A stretch of 64,000 bases of DNA from an uncultured Lachnospiraceae bacterium (GTDB lineage: Bacteria; Bacillota; Clostridia; Lachnospirales; Lachnospiraceae): NCBI GenBank assembly GCA_910585465.1, contig CAJUEW010000002.1:301288-365287 (forward strand), in the 5' to 3' direction. This document shows, in pieces, positions 42,921-52,419 of the stretch. Below the pieces are notes generated by a model. That model had not been told where the DNA came from. It searched no databases and saw only the letters and a program-made list of their open reading frames with translations. Made by a program: the position numbers and the translations under genes. Position 1 is the first letter of the stretch. The number at the start of each line of letters is the position of its first letter.

Positions 42921-43633
42921 TAATTTAGCTCCTTTAAGCTCTTTATTTCTTCTTCCGTCAAATTCCGGTATTCTCCTGCCTTCAGAGACGGGTCCAGAAC
43001 AAGCGTCCCCATAGACAGCCTTTTCAGATAAACTACCTTGCAGCCTACAGCATCGAACATCCGTTTTATCTGATGGTATTTCCCCTCATGGACCGTAATC
43101 CGGACTTTACTGCGCTCTCTGCTCTCTAAAATTTCCAGCCGCGCAGGAAGTGTGGGTTTCTTTTCTCCAATATCCAATCCCTTCAGAAATTGAATTCTAT
43201 GCTCCTCCGTCACTTTCCCGGAAATCTCCGCATAATAGATCTTGTCCACATGCTTTTTTGGAGCCAGAAGCCGGTGCGCCAGTTCTCCGTCATTGGTAAG
43301 AAGTAACAGCCCTTCCGTATCCTTGTCCAGACGTCCCACGGGAAATATCCCTCTGCATTCTTCTGTATTCAGCAGCTCCAGAACCGTTTTCTCCCTCCGA
43401 TCCTCTGTGGCTGATACGACTCCTGTGGGCTTATAAAGCATTTTATATATCAATGCAGCATACTGTGCCTTCTGTCCGCAGCAGAAAACCATGTCTGCAT
43501 TTTCATCAATTTTTTGCTCCGGCCGTTTTGCTTTCTCCCCGTTTACAGTGACCAGTCCTTTTTTTAAAAGCATTTTCACCTCGCTGCGGGTGCCGAATCC
43601 GCTCTCGCAGAGAAACCTGTCCAGACGCATCAT
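42920..43633 (-). CDS. RsuA-family 16S/23S rRNA pseudouridine synthase
   Basis: 237 residues from ATG 43633, 8 bases after GGAGG (inside the end of the upstream methyltransferase gene). S4 domain MRLDRFLCESGFGTRSEVK, catalytic Asp in GRLDKDTEGLLLLTND, and VHEGKYHQIKRMF. Four-base-type overlaps on both sides show tight translational coupling of three RNA-related genes. Confidence 0.93.
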   Translation of the reverse strand: MMRLDRFLCESGFGTRSEVKMLLKKGLVTVNGEKAKRPEQKIDENADMVFCCGQKAQYAALIYKMLYKPTGVVSATEDRREKTVLELLNTEECRGIFPVGRLDKDTEGLLLLTNDGELAHRLLAPKKHVDKIYYAEISGKVTEEHRIQFLKGLDIGEKKPTLPARLEILESRERSKVRITVHEGKYHQIKRMFDAVGCKVVYLKRLSMGTLVLDPSLKAGEYRNLTEEEIKSLKELN

Positions 43634-45006
43634 GGGTTCATCCTCCATCCGGAGAAATATTTATTGCGTAAAGTCCCCTGTACCAGCTTTCCCCATCCAA
43701 GAGGATATCCGTCCACGCAGACAAGCTGCCACCCGGCCGACCGACCGCTTTCTTTGTCCCCCACCTCTATCGTTTCCCCTTTCAGATAACGGATAGTCCG
43801 TCTGTCGCCGGCAGACAGGTTAATCACCGAAGCATACTCTTCCATTTTCAGCGCCATTGCAAACGCCTGGCTCGGTTCAAATCTTTTCTTCAACAGCTCT
43901 CCCATATACAATCCGGAACGGAGAAACCGCAGTCCCGGATATCTGCCGACTCCTTCCGGCATCAAAAAGACCTTTGTATCCTTTATCTGAATCAAAGAAC
44001 GGTCCATATGCATGGTCACATCCTGCAAAAATTCCTCCAGCTCCGGCGGAAGCTTCGGATTCCTCCGCCTTTCCCCGGAAATATTCGGGGTCTTTTCTCC
44101 GTTTCTCTGAAGCAGGGCCAGAAAATGTCCTTCCCCGTCTATCTTATGGGGAAACAGACGAACACATTTCTCCAGAGGAAAGCTGCTTTCCACCAGCCGG
44201 GGCCTGCCGGGGCAGAAACCATCGTATTCAGGGATGTCCGCCAGATAAAAATCCGGATGCTTTTTCAGAAAATAATCAATGCTGCCCTCATTCTCCAGCT
44301 CTGAAAATGTACAGGTGGAATAAAGCATCATTCCGCCCGGTTTTAAAAGCTCTGCCGCCTGATTAAGAATTTCTCTCTGCATCCGGGAAAACACTTCCGG
44401 CCCCTGCTTCTCCCATGCGGAAATCATATGTGGCTGTTTTCTGAACATGCCTTCCCCGGAGCAGGGAGCGTCTATCAGAATCTTATCAAAATAGGCATGG
44501 AAATATGAATCCAGGCGGTCGCCCATCTCACTGGCAACCAGAATATTCGGCATCCCAAATACCTCCAGGTTTTTAAGAAGGGCCTTTGTCCTGGAGGCGC
44601 TGGCATCATTGGCAACCAGCAGCCCGGTATGATTCAGCTTTGCCGCCAGCTCAGTCGCCTTGCCCCCGGGAGCCGCGCACAAATCTAAAACACGCTCGCC
44701 CTCCTCCACCGGAAGTATGCCTGCCGGAGTCATGGCGCTGGGCTCCTGGATATAGTAAAGTCCTGCATAGTAATAAGGATGATGGGTAGGCGCATCTTCC
44801 TCTGTATAATAATAGCCGTTGGATACCCATGGCACCTTTCTGAGACTTTTAAAAGGATTGATCTGCTCAAACTCCTGAACGGACAATTTGGAGGTATTGA
44901 TCCGAAGTCCGGTAAATCTCGGTTTTTTGTAGCTTTCCAGATATTCGGGCAGCTCCGGACCAAGGATGCATTTCATATTTTCTATAAAAGCTTTCGGCAG
45001 TTCCAT
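43630..45006 (-). CDS. RsmF/RsmB-type rRNA m5C methyltransferase (NOL1/NOP2/Sun family)
   Basis: 458 residues. SAM-binding RVLDLCAAPGGKATELAAKL, catalytic DAPCSGEGMFRK and YSTCTFSELENEG with the two Cys of this family. The C-terminal extension (about 300-458) with GLYMGELLKKRFEPSQAFA is the RsmF-type PUA-like part. Methylates cytosine in 16S rRNA. Confidence 0.93.
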   Translation of the reverse strand: MELPKAFIENMKCILGPELPEYLESYKKPRFTGLRINTSKLSVQEFEQINPFKSLRKVPWVSNGYYYTEEDAPTHHPYYYAGLYYIQEPSAMTPAGILPVEEGERVLDLCAAPGGKATELAAKLNHTGLLVANDASASRTKALLKNLEVFGMPNILVASEMGDRLDSYFHAYFDKILIDAPCSGEGMFRKQPHMISAWEKQGPEVFSRMQREILNQAAELLKPGGMMLYSTCTFSELENEGSIDYFLKKHPDFYLADIPEYDGFCPGRPRLVESSFPLEKCVRLFPHKIDGEGHFLALLQRNGEKTPNISGERRRNPKLPPELEEFLQDVTMHMDRSLIQIKDTKVFLMPEGVGRYPGLRFLRSGLYMGELLKKRFEPSQAFAMALKMEEYASVINLSAGDRRTIRYLKGETIEVGDKESGRSAGWQLVCVDGYPLGWGKLVQGTLRNKYFSGWRMNP

Positions 45007-45096
45007 AGTGTACTCCTTATTCTGATTACAGAGGATCTGTTCTTCTGTGAAAAATTTATTTTCTAATCTAAATCAGTATTGTAACACAGAATTGTG

Positions 45097-45762
45097 TTAA
45101 TAAGAATAGCTTAATTTCTGATTTTCAAGATATTTCAGCATCCAGTAAGGGTTGACCGCCATTTCCTGATCCGCCCCAAAGGGAACATAGATTCCAAGAT
45201 GCAGATGTACAGGGAACTGCCCGGTAGTTCCTTCCGCCCCGTATCCGGTATCTCCCATATAGCCAAGGACTTCCCCTGCCTGTATAACATCTCCGGGATT
45301 CCATTCCTTTGCATAGGAAGACAGATGAGCATAATAATAATAGTTTCCGTGGGGGGAGCGCACTCCGATACGCCAGCCGCCCTTTTCCAGCCATCCAATC
45401 TGCTCAATCGTTCCGTCTGTAATACTGACAATGGGATAATATCCTGATTTATCAATACCTGCCATTACATCGGTTCCTTCATGGCCTCTTTTTCCCCCGT
45501 AATTGCGCTCCGCCATCCAGGTGTTCTGAAAGGCGACGGTGGCAGATTCATTGGTATTGGATTCAGGCACCGGAAACCAGACCAGTTCCTCCCAGATTAA
45601 TTCCATAGTATCCCGGTATTCTTCAAGTTCATTCCGAATCCCCTGCTCAGGCAGTATCTGGTTATGTACGGCGTCCTCTATCCAGAATATTTCTCCCTGA
45701 ATCAGACAACATAAAAGTAAAACTACTGTTAAGTAAAATGCAATCTTCTGAATTGGATTCAT
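45097..45762 (-). CDS. M23-family metallopeptidase, membrane-anchored
   Basis: 221 residues. N-terminal signal/anchor helix (about 6-25), then the LytM-type domain with zinc ligands in RGHEGTDVMAG, and HLHLGIYVPFG near the end. Cleaves peptidoglycan cross-bridges. Divergent from the ylbJ-like gene. The stretch 45763-45817 between them holds a weak GGTGA ribosome site only. Confidence 0.87.
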   Translation of the reverse strand: MNPIQKIAFYLTVVLLLCCLIQGEIFWIEDAVHNQILPEQGIRNELEEYRDTMELIWEELVWFPVPESNTNESATVAFQNTWMAERNYGGKRGHEGTDVMAGIDKSGYYPIVSITDGTIEQIGWLEKGGWRIGVRSPHGNYYYYAHLSSYAKEWNPGDVIQAGEVLGYMGDTGYGAEGTTGQFPVHLHLGIYVPFGADQEMAVNPYWMLKYLENQKLSYSY

Positions 45763-45817
45763 ATTTCACCGCTTGCCCCATAAACTGTAGGGAATTAGTT
45801 TATTATATGGTGACCCC

Positions 45818-46768
45818 TTGAAAAAGATACTTTTCATTCTTGCTGCCGTAGGCCTTTTACTTCTGTTATTCACCCATCCTGCTGTCATCTCCGCCGGATG
45901 CTCTCTTGGGCTGACTCTATGGTATACATCGGTGCTTCCTTCCCTTCTGCCCTTCCTGATCTTTTCCAATCTTCTGATCCGCACAGGCCTGTTCCAGTAT
46001 CTGAACCGTCTTTATGCACCTCCTCTCCAGAGGATTTTCCGTATCTCCGAGGAAGGCTGCTACGCGGTCCTTCTGGGCTTTCTGTGCGGCTTCCCTATGG
46101 GCGCTAAGGTAATTGCCGACCTGGTACGTGAGCAGCATATTTCCGCAGCAGAAGGAGAGTATCTTCTTGGCTTCTGCAACAATGTAAGCCCGGCCTTTTT
46201 TCTGAACTATGTATGCCTGTCCAAAATCGGCTATACGGCAGTTCCCTGGAAACTGGTGCTGCTTTTTTATTCGCTGCCTGTCTTGTATGGGCTGGTAACA
46301 CGGCCCTTTTATCATTTTCCTGCCGTATCCGGCAGTCACAGTTCAAAAAAACAGGCACCCCTGCATCGGCTGGATTTTCCGATGCTGGATGCCTGTATTA
46401 TGGACGGCTTTACTACGATTACCCGGCTTGGCGGATATATCATGCTTTTCACCATAGCAGTACAGCTGCTGATGCTCCTCCCTCTGTCCGGCATTATGCT
46501 CACTTTACTGAGCGCGGTTATGGAGATTAGCTGCGGAATCAATCAGATCGCTGCCTTTGAGGCGCTCTCCCAAACCTGGCGGACAGCTTTTATATGTACC
46601 TGCGCTGCTTTCGGCGGTCTATGCATCTGTGCACAGACTCAGAGTGTCCTTGACGGTACTCCGCTGCACATCAAAACATGGCTCAGAGGCAGAATCATCA
46701 TTGCTCTTCTGGTATTTCTTCTGGTTCAGCTTCCGGCTGCGGCAGCAGCTCTGCACGGTTGCTGGTAA
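45818..46768 (+). CDS. ylbJ: YlbJ-like sporulation integral membrane protein
   Basis: 316 residues with about eight hydrophobic helices and the nucleoside-recognition (Gate) motifs of YlbJ/SpoVV: SLLPFLIFSNLLIRTGLF, LLGFLCGFPMGAKVIADL and LLGFCNNVSPAFFLNYVC. In B. subtilis this protein moves dipicolinic acid in the mother cell during sporulation. Start TTG 45818 after a weak GGTGA; no in-frame ATG is nearby. Overlaps the convergent gene by 71 bases. Confidence 0.85.
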   Translation: MKKILFILAAVGLLLLLFTHPAVISAGCSLGLTLWYTSVLPSLLPFLIFSNLLIRTGLFQYLNRLYAPPLQRIFRISEEGCYAVLLGFLCGFPMGAKVIADLVREQHISAAEGEYLLGFCNNVSPAFFLNYVCLSKIGYTAVPWKLVLLFYSLPVLYGLVTRPFYHFPAVSGSHSSKKQAPLHRLDFPMLDACIMDGFTTITRLGGYIMLFTIAVQLLMLLPLSGIMLTLLSAVMEISCGINQIAAFEALSQTWRTAFICTCAAFGGLCICAQTQSVLDGTPLHIKTWLRGRIIIALLVFLLVQLPAAAAALHGCW

Positions 46769-47279
46769 TTACATTATAAAAATCCTGAAGATTGCTGATC
46801 ATCGCCTCATAACGGCTGTTTGATGAATCCACCAGCTTCTGCACCATATCCTGCAGATTGGCAAGCATTTCATCTGTGTAATGAATTGCGCCAAGCCGGA
46901 TCTCATTGGCATCCCTAGTGGCATTATTCAGAATCTCCTGCGCCTGGCCCGATGCCATATCAATTACCTGATTGGCCTGCTCATAGGCCTGCTGCATAAT
47001 TTCATGTTCATTGACAAGCTCCTGGTTCTGAAGATTTGCCTGGGTAATTATCGCCTCGGCCTTTTGCTGCGCATCCGCCAGAATAGCGTCCTTGTTCGCC
47101 AGCACCTTCTGATAGCGTTTAATTTCTTCCGGCGTCTTCATGCGAAGCTCCCGGAGCAGTTCCTCCATCCGTTCACGATTCACTATAATTTTATCAGCAG
47201 AACCGAGAAGAGGTCCTTTACAAGTATCAATGTAGTCTTCAATTTCTTCAATAATCTGTTCAATACGGCTGTTGCCCAT
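46698..47279 (-). CDS. coiled-coil protein, DivIVA/ATP-synthase-b-like
   Basis: 193 residues from ATG 47279, 10 bases after AAAGGAG. Almost entirely helical, with heptads rich in Gln, Ala and Glu (ILADAQQKAEAIITQANLQN; DMASGQAQEILNNATRDANE). Such proteins scaffold division or envelope assembly in Lachnospiraceae, but a specific role is not known. The acidic C-terminus (PEAEPEEIPEEQ) is encoded by DNA that is also the 3' end of the ylbJ-like gene on the other strand. Confidence 0.78.
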   Translation of the reverse strand: MGNSRIEQIIEEIEDYIDTCKGPLLGSADKIIVNRERMEELLRELRMKTPEEIKRYQKVLANKDAILADAQQKAEAIITQANLQNQELVNEHEIMQQAYEQANQVIDMASGQAQEILNNATRDANEIRLGAIHYTDEMLANLQDMVQKLVDSSNSRYEAMISNLQDFYNVITSNRAELLPQPEAEPEEIPEEQ

Positions 47280-47405
47280 CCTCACCATTCTCCTTTGACT
47301 GACTCTATCCTATCAAAATTTCATTCATTTTTTGTCATTCGTATGTCATGGTAATTATAACTGAACAGATCAATTTTCGCAAGGTATAATCCAATGTTCC
47401 TGTGT

Positions 47406-47837
47406 TTAATGGGACGAAGAAAATTCAAACAGATTCAATCCGATTTTCTCATCAAATTTTCTTCCCATCTCCCCGTCAATCATGCGGATCACAAGCTCTG
47501 CGGTGGCGCTGACCACCGCACGATTCAGGTGCCCTCCAAATACATTGCCCTTTTCATCCCCCGCGCTGAAATGTGCGTGAAGGTAAACCTCTCCATCCTT
47601 TCTGGTCAGAGTACCTGTCAGAGAGACGATTTCAAAGGTTCCCTGAAACGAATTCGCATGATACTCTTTTGTCCGTGTGTCAAAAACACCTGTGGTAAAT
47701 TCTTTTACCGCGCCCAGACCATTGATCTCTGCCAGCATTAGATTTTCTTTATCGGCAACAGCTATCATCTGTGTACAAATCTCTTCTTCCGGATCAACTC
47801 TCATAATAATTGTATCTCTGAAACGTCTGTATTCCAT
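47406..47837 (-). CDS. PPC/DUF296-domain protein
   Basis: 143 residues, the single-domain bacterial form. Conserved glycine pattern INGLGAVKEFTTGVFD, and HLHAHFSAGDEKGNVFGGHL with His residues that bind metal in solved homologues. Often annotated as DNA-binding, though the function in bacteria is unclear. GGGGGG ribosome site. Confidence 0.9.
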   Translation of the reverse strand: MEYRRFRDTIIMRVDPEEEICTQMIAVADKENLMLAEINGLGAVKEFTTGVFDTRTKEYHANSFQGTFEIVSLTGTLTRKDGEVYLHAHFSAGDEKGNVFGGHLNRAVVSATAELVIRMIDGEMGRKFDEKIGLNLFEFSSSH

Positions 47838-47852
47838 TCAAATATCCCCCCT

Positions 47853-48359
47853 TTACTGCCGGTTATATAAACAATTCCTTTTCTCCTGCACCTTCTTCTG
47901 CACACTCGCAACTACCTGATCCGGTACAAATTCACGGATATCTCCGTCAAAAAAGGCCACCTCTTTGACTGTGGTGGAGCTAAGATACGCATATTCCAGG
48001 CTGGTTGCCAAAAACATCGTATCCACTTCCGGATTCATCTTTCGGTTTGTCTGGGCCATCTGAAGCTCATAATCAAAATCCGAGATCGCGCGAAGGCCTC
48101 TGACAATAACCGTAGACTCTGTCTGTCTTGCAAAATCCACCAGCAGACCAGAAAACGACATGATCTTTACATTTGGAATGTCATAAATTACCTCCTTTAA
48201 CATATCCACACGCTCGTCAATGGTAAACAGTGGATGCTTTCCCCCGTTATTCAAAACCCCGACGATCAGTTCATCTACTGTCCTGGATGCTCTTTTGATA
48301 ATATCCAGATGTCCAAGAGTCACCGGATCAAAGCTTCCCGGATAAATTGCACGAATCAT
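47853..48359 (-). CDS. coaD: phosphopantetheine adenylyltransferase
   Basis: 168 residues. Motifs AIYPGSFDPVTLGHLDII (nucleotidyltransferase H-x-x-H equivalent GHLD), VVRGLRAISDFDYELQMA and YLSSTTVKEVA. Fourth step of CoA synthesis. Follows rsmD, the widespread order. Confidence 0.97.
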   Translation of the reverse strand: MIRAIYPGSFDPVTLGHLDIIKRASRTVDELIVGVLNNGGKHPLFTIDERVDMLKEVIYDIPNVKIMSFSGLLVDFARQTESTVIVRGLRAISDFDYELQMAQTNRKMNPEVDTMFLATSLEYAYLSSTTVKEVAFFDGDIREFVPDQVVASVQKKVQEKRNCLYNRQ

Positions 48360-48376
48360 CTCTTATCCTTTCCCAG

Positions 48377-48928
48377 TCATAGTTTCTGCAGAAATATATG
48401 CTGGCTATTTTTGTATTTTTTATATTTATATGCGCGAAAGCCCAGCTCCTCCAGATAGGAAAAATCCGTTTCTAGGGATGCCTCCACCGCAATCACCGTA
48501 TATTCATCGGCCAGACTGCTGTGGGCCAGATAGCCCAGTGCCTGACGCTCCAGCTCCTGATTATAGGGCGGATCCATGAAAATGACATCAAAGGGCTTTT
48601 GTCCCTCCATCCGGTGCAGCGCTGTCAGTACATCACATTTCTGGATCTCTGCCCGATCCGCTACCTTTGTAAAAATCAGGTTTTCCTTCATGCACTCAGC
48701 CGCCTTCGGATTCTGCTCCACTAATACCGCATAAGCCGCGCCGCGGCTTAACGCCTCCACAGCAATTGCTCCGCTTCCGCTGAACAAATCCAAAAAACGG
48801 CATTCCGGTATATCACCCTGCAGAATATTAAAAAGAGTTTCCTTTGTTTTATCAGTCGTGGGCCTGGTGTCCAGTCCTTTTACTGTCTTTAACGGCATAC
48901 TGCGGGCCGTACCTGCAATCACTCTCAT
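48377..48928 (-). CDS. rsmD: 16S rRNA (guanine966-N2)-methyltransferase
   Basis: 183 residues. RVIAGTARSMPLKTVKGLDT start, SAM loop FLDLFSGSGAIAVEALSRGA and catalytic FMDPPYNQ. Four-base overlap with the downstream end of the 5-FCL-ProA gene upstream; coaD follows 17 bp later. Confidence 0.95.
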   Translation of the reverse strand: MRVIAGTARSMPLKTVKGLDTRPTTDKTKETLFNILQGDIPECRFLDLFSGSGAIAVEALSRGAAYAVLVEQNPKAAECMKENLIFTKVADRAEIQKCDVLTALHRMEGQKPFDVIFMDPPYNQELERQALGYLAHSSLADEYTVIAVEASLETDFSYLEELGFRAYKYKKYKNSQHIFLQKL

Positions 48929-50742
48929 CGAACCTGTCCGTTTCCATAAATAATATATTTGCCGGAGGTAAGGGCATCCAGTCCCATAGGACCTCTGGCA
49001 TGAAGCTTCTGGGTACTGATTCCAATCTCTGCCCCAAAACCAAATTCAAATCCGTCTGTAAAGCGGGTGGATGCATTTACATAAACAGCGGCTGCATCAA
49101 TCTCATTCAGAAACCTTTGGGCATTTGCATAATCTGAAGTCACAATCGCCTCCGAATGTCCTGTATTATACTTATTAATATGGGCAATGGCTTCGTCAAT
49201 GCCGGACACAGTTTTTACGGAAAGGATATAATCCAGATACTCTGCTTCCCAGTCCTCCTCTGCTGCCGGGATCAGCCCCTCTGCTGCCTGAAGAGCTTTC
49301 TCATCTCCGCGCATCTCTACTTCTTTTTCGTCCAGCCGTTCCTTCAGTTTTGGAAGAAAGGCATCTATGATTTTCTCATGAACCACAATGGACTCACAGG
49401 CATTGCACACGCCGATGCGCTGAGTTTTTGCGTTGAAAATAATATCGGCCGCCATATCAAAATCTGCGCTTTCGTCTACGAAAATATGGCAGTTTCCGGT
49501 GCCGGTTTCAATGACCGGAATCCGGCTGTTCTCCACCACACTGCGGATCAGGCCCGCTCCTCCTCTTGGAATCAGCACATCCACATATTTGTTCAGCTTC
49601 ATAAACTCCCGTACCGTTTCTCTTTTTGTATCCTCAATGAGCTGAACCGCATCCTGGGAGATTCCCTGATGCTGCAGGGAGGTCCGGATTGCTTTTACAA
49701 TAGCCTGGTTGGAATGCAGGGCATCGCTTCCTCCTTTTAGAATTACTGCGTTCCCTGCCTTGAAGCAGAGTCCGAACGCATCTGCAGTCACATTGGGACG
49801 GGACTCATAGATCATTCCGATTACGCCAAGAGGAACTTTTTTCCAGCCAATCATCAGACCATTTGGGCGCTGTTTCATGGTCACTACCTCTCCCACCGGA
49901 TCCGGGAGAGCCGCCACCTGGCGGAGTCCCTCCGACATAGCTTTTATACGGCTCTCATTCAGCATCAGACGATCCACAAGCCCTGGATTCATCCCATTCT
50001 GCTCTGCCTTTGCCACATCCTTTTTATTTTCAGAAAGAATGTATCCGCTCATATGCAGAAGCGTTTCTGCCGCATATAAGAGGGCAGCATTCTTTTTTCC
50101 CGTATCCATAGTCCGGAGCACAGGCTCTGCGGCTCTGGCGCATATGCCGATTTCCTCCAGAGTTTTTATTTTTTTCTCTTCCGGAAATAAAATTCTTTCA
50201 TCCGTGACAATCATTTCCGGCAGAATATCGTGAAATTCAAACGGAACAGAATCAAACACCTGAAATTCAAATGCCAGCGCAATATGTACCAGTCCCGGAT
50301 GTTTTTCCAGATAACGGTCATAGTAGCCTCCGCCGTAGCCGACCCTGTGACATTTTTCGTCAAAAGCCACCCCGGGCATCAGAAGAAGTCCCTCCTCCGT
50401 CTTACAAAGGGGGCATTCTTTTTTCGGCTCCATAATGCCGAAGCTTCCCGGTTCCAGATCCTCCAGGCTGCTCAGATAATAATAATGCATGATTCCGTCG
50501 CCGTCCACCCGCGGAGCCGCAACCTTTTTGCCGTCCTTCCATGCCTGCTGCATTAAAAGTCTTGTCTCCACTTCCCTTTTTGCATCCACATAGGCCAGCA
50601 ACGTTTCTGATTTCTGATATGCCTCCAGCCCGGTAAAACTCTCCAAAATCCGCATGCTGGCCGTATGCAGCAGATTAGGATCTGCCTCTGACCTGCGGCG
50701 TTTTACTTCTGCTCTAATTTCCTTTTTTCTGTTTATTTCCAT
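48925..50742 (-). CDS. proA: fusion: 5-formyltetrahydrofolate cyclo-ligase + glutamate-5-semialdehyde dehydrogenase (ProA)
   Basis: 605 residues, one uninterrupted frame. Residues 1-190 are a 5-FCL domain (KKEIRAEVKRRRSEAD; RVGYGGGYYDRYL near 135), which turns 5-formyl-THF into methenyl-THF. From about 195 the ProA domain begins (EEIGICARAAEPVLRTMDTG) and runs to the family C-terminus ARGPMGLDALTSGKYII; the catalytic Cys is in QRIGVCNACESI. The dehydrogenase makes glutamate semialdehyde for proline. Operon: proB, DUF896 gene, then this. The pairing of folate and proline enzymes has no obvious metabolic logic. Confidence 0.93.
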   Translation of the reverse strand: MEINRKKEIRAEVKRRRSEADPNLLHTASMRILESFTGLEAYQKSETLLAYVDAKREVETRLLMQQAWKDGKKVAAPRVDGDGIMHYYYLSSLEDLEPGSFGIMEPKKECPLCKTEEGLLLMPGVAFDEKCHRVGYGGGYYDRYLEKHPGLVHIALAFEFQVFDSVPFEFHDILPEMIVTDERILFPEEKKIKTLEEIGICARAAEPVLRTMDTGKKNAALLYAAETLLHMSGYILSENKKDVAKAEQNGMNPGLVDRLMLNESRIKAMSEGLRQVAALPDPVGEVVTMKQRPNGLMIGWKKVPLGVIGMIYESRPNVTADAFGLCFKAGNAVILKGGSDALHSNQAIVKAIRTSLQHQGISQDAVQLIEDTKRETVREFMKLNKYVDVLIPRGGAGLIRSVVENSRIPVIETGTGNCHIFVDESADFDMAADIIFNAKTQRIGVCNACESIVVHEKIIDAFLPKLKERLDEKEVEMRGDEKALQAAEGLIPAAEEDWEAEYLDYILSVKTVSGIDEAIAHINKYNTGHSEAIVTSDYANAQRFLNEIDAAAVYVNASTRFTDGFEFGFGAEIGISTQKLHARGPMGLDALTSGKYIIYGNGQVR

Positions 50743-50941
50743 ATTTTTCTCCCAAATTTATAACCGAACCATCCGGCTGCTGAACATCAATCTGATCAAG
50801 CTGGCTTTTCAGATTCCTCCTCACCGCGGCAAGAAATTCCTGCCGCAGAAGTCCCTGCTCCTTTTTTTCTGCCTCCGTCAGTCCTTCTGCTTTCGACTTA
50901 TGCGCCAATTCATTGATTCTCGCAATCTTTGCCTCGTCCAT
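50714..50941 (-). CDS. DUF896 (YnzC-type) small protein
   Basis: 75 residues from ATG 50941, 4-5 bases after AGGAGG. IARINELAHKSKAEGLTEAEK and EQGLLRQEFLAAVRRNLKSQ identify DUF896; B. subtilis YnzC is SOS-linked but of unknown function. Overlaps the 5-FCL-ProA start by 29 bases in another frame. Confidence 0.9.
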   Translation of the reverse strand: MDEAKIARINELAHKSKAEGLTEAEKKEQGLLRQEFLAAVRRNLKSQLDQIDVQQPDGSVINLGEKYGNKQKKGN

Positions 50942-50995
50942 AGTTCCTCCTAATTCTGTCATAAAGGAAATGTATTGAGATTTGCCTGGGTAATA

Positions 50996-51841
50996 TTATA
51001 TCCTCGGAGCGTCCAGATAGTCAATCAAATAAAAATCGTCTGTCCGGTTTGCCCTGAACAAAGTTCCGATTCTCTCCCCGTCCATCACCTGGTGGATAAC
51101 ACCCATATCCGCGCCATTGGCTATAATCATGTCCGCGCCTGCTGAGGTAGCCAGTCTGGCTGCATTAATTTTTGTGGACATACCTCCGGTTCCCACATCG
51201 CTGGAAGCGCCTTTTGCCATCCTCTCAAAATGTTCATCCACCTGATTCACATATTCAATAAACTTTGCGTCCGGATTCCTGTTCGGATCGTCCGTGAACA
51301 GACCATCAATGTCCGAAAGTAAAATCAGCAGATCTGCCTGTACCAGTGCGGATACCACTGCGGAAAGAGTATCATTGTCCCCAAACTGAATCTCATATGT
51401 GGAAATGGTATCATTTTCATTGACAATCGGGATAGCTCCCATGGACAGCAATGTCTCAAATGTATTTCTTGCATTTTCCCGGTTTCCCTCATTCACCAGC
51501 GTATTTTTTGTCATCAGAATCTGAGAGGCAATCTGATTATATTCCATAAAAAGCTTCTGATACATCATCATCAGGCGGGCCTGTCCGATGGACGCACATG
51601 CCTGCTTTACTGCCAGCTCTGAAGGACGATCCTTCATTCCGATTGTTTTTCGTCCTACTGCAATCGCTCCTGAGGTTACCAGAATTACTTCCTTTCCCTG
51701 GTTGTGCAGATCTGTCAGCTCCCGAACAAGCCTTTCCATCTTAATCAGATCCACAAGACCGGTCTTAGGATGGGTCAGAGATGAGGTTCCCACCTTCACT
51801 ACGATTCTTTTTTTATCCTTTAGTGTACTTCTCAATGTCAT
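50996..51841 (-). CDS. proB: glutamate 5-kinase (no PUA domain)
   Basis: 281 residues, amino-acid-kinase fold: RIVVKVGTSSLTHPKTG, VTSGAIAVGRKTIGM, IVNENDTISTYEIQFGDNDT and LLSDIDGLFTDDPN, GTGGMSTKINAARLA. Ends before the PUA domain found in the ~367-residue E. coli enzyme. First step of proline synthesis from glutamate. Weak ribosome site (GGTAAG). Confidence 0.95.
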   Translation of the reverse strand: MTLRSTLKDKKRIVVKVGTSSLTHPKTGLVDLIKMERLVRELTDLHNQGKEVILVTSGAIAVGRKTIGMKDRPSELAVKQACASIGQARLMMMYQKLFMEYNQIASQILMTKNTLVNEGNRENARNTFETLLSMGAIPIVNENDTISTYEIQFGDNDTLSAVVSALVQADLLILLSDIDGLFTDDPNRNPDAKFIEYVNQVDEHFERMAKGASSDVGTGGMSTKINAARLATSAGADMIIANGADMGVIHQVMDGERIGTLFRANRTDDFYLIDYLDAPRI

Positions 51842-51932
51842 GTTTTCTTACCAATCCGTATTCTCTCATAAAACGGACAATATCTGTCCGATACGATATC
51901 TAATTTACAACATCTTGGAAGCAAACACAATC

Positions 51933-52367
51933 CTAACTTGTATAATTTTCAAGAAAATTATACAATTCTTCCTCATTCCGCAAATATTTTCCCTGCCGGA
52001 TTTCTTCCTGCAGTTCTGCAGGAAGAACATCCATGATTACATCCGTATATTCATAGATTTCATTTTCAGGGAGCTGATAGACGGTCACATAGTTGTCGTT
52101 ATTAACCAAAACAAACTGATATGCCTCTAAATTTGTATCAGCCGTCAGCTCGTCTGTATTTTTTTCGGGTATCTGTCTCTCCAAAGGCCCGCCGGCAGAG
52201 GATACCTTTTCCGGACTGGTCTCGGTCGGAAGCATTTCTACAAATTCTGTTCCCCTCTGCTCTTCGGACGGATCTGAGGTATTCCTTCCAAAATACCAAA
52301 AAGTAAATGCAACCATAATAAACAGGGCAAAAACAGACAGAAAGATTCCCAAAACTCTCTTAGACAT
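51933..52367 (-). CDS. membrane-anchored protein with BofC-like C-terminal region
   Basis: 144 residues from ATG 52367. One helix (about 6-26), a Pro/Glu/Thr-rich linker (about 30-75), then a compact domain: FVLVNNDNYVTVYQLPENEI followed by EYTDVIMDVLPAELQEEIRQ. This recalls the C-terminal domain of BofC, a sporulation-checkpoint protein, but the similarity is by eye and modest. Downstream of proB and upstream-separated from the flippase. Confidence 0.6.
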   Translation of the reverse strand: MSKRVLGIFLSVFALFIMVAFTFWYFGRNTSDPSEEQRGTEFVEMLPTETSPEKVSSAGGPLERQIPEKNTDELTADTNLEAYQFVLVNNDNYVTVYQLPENEIYEYTDVIMDVLPAELQEEIRQGKYLRNEEELYNFLENYTS

Positions 52368-52419
52368 AATAAAACCTCCTTTTTCCATATAGTATGAACT
52401 GGAAAAAAGAGGCTTATTC

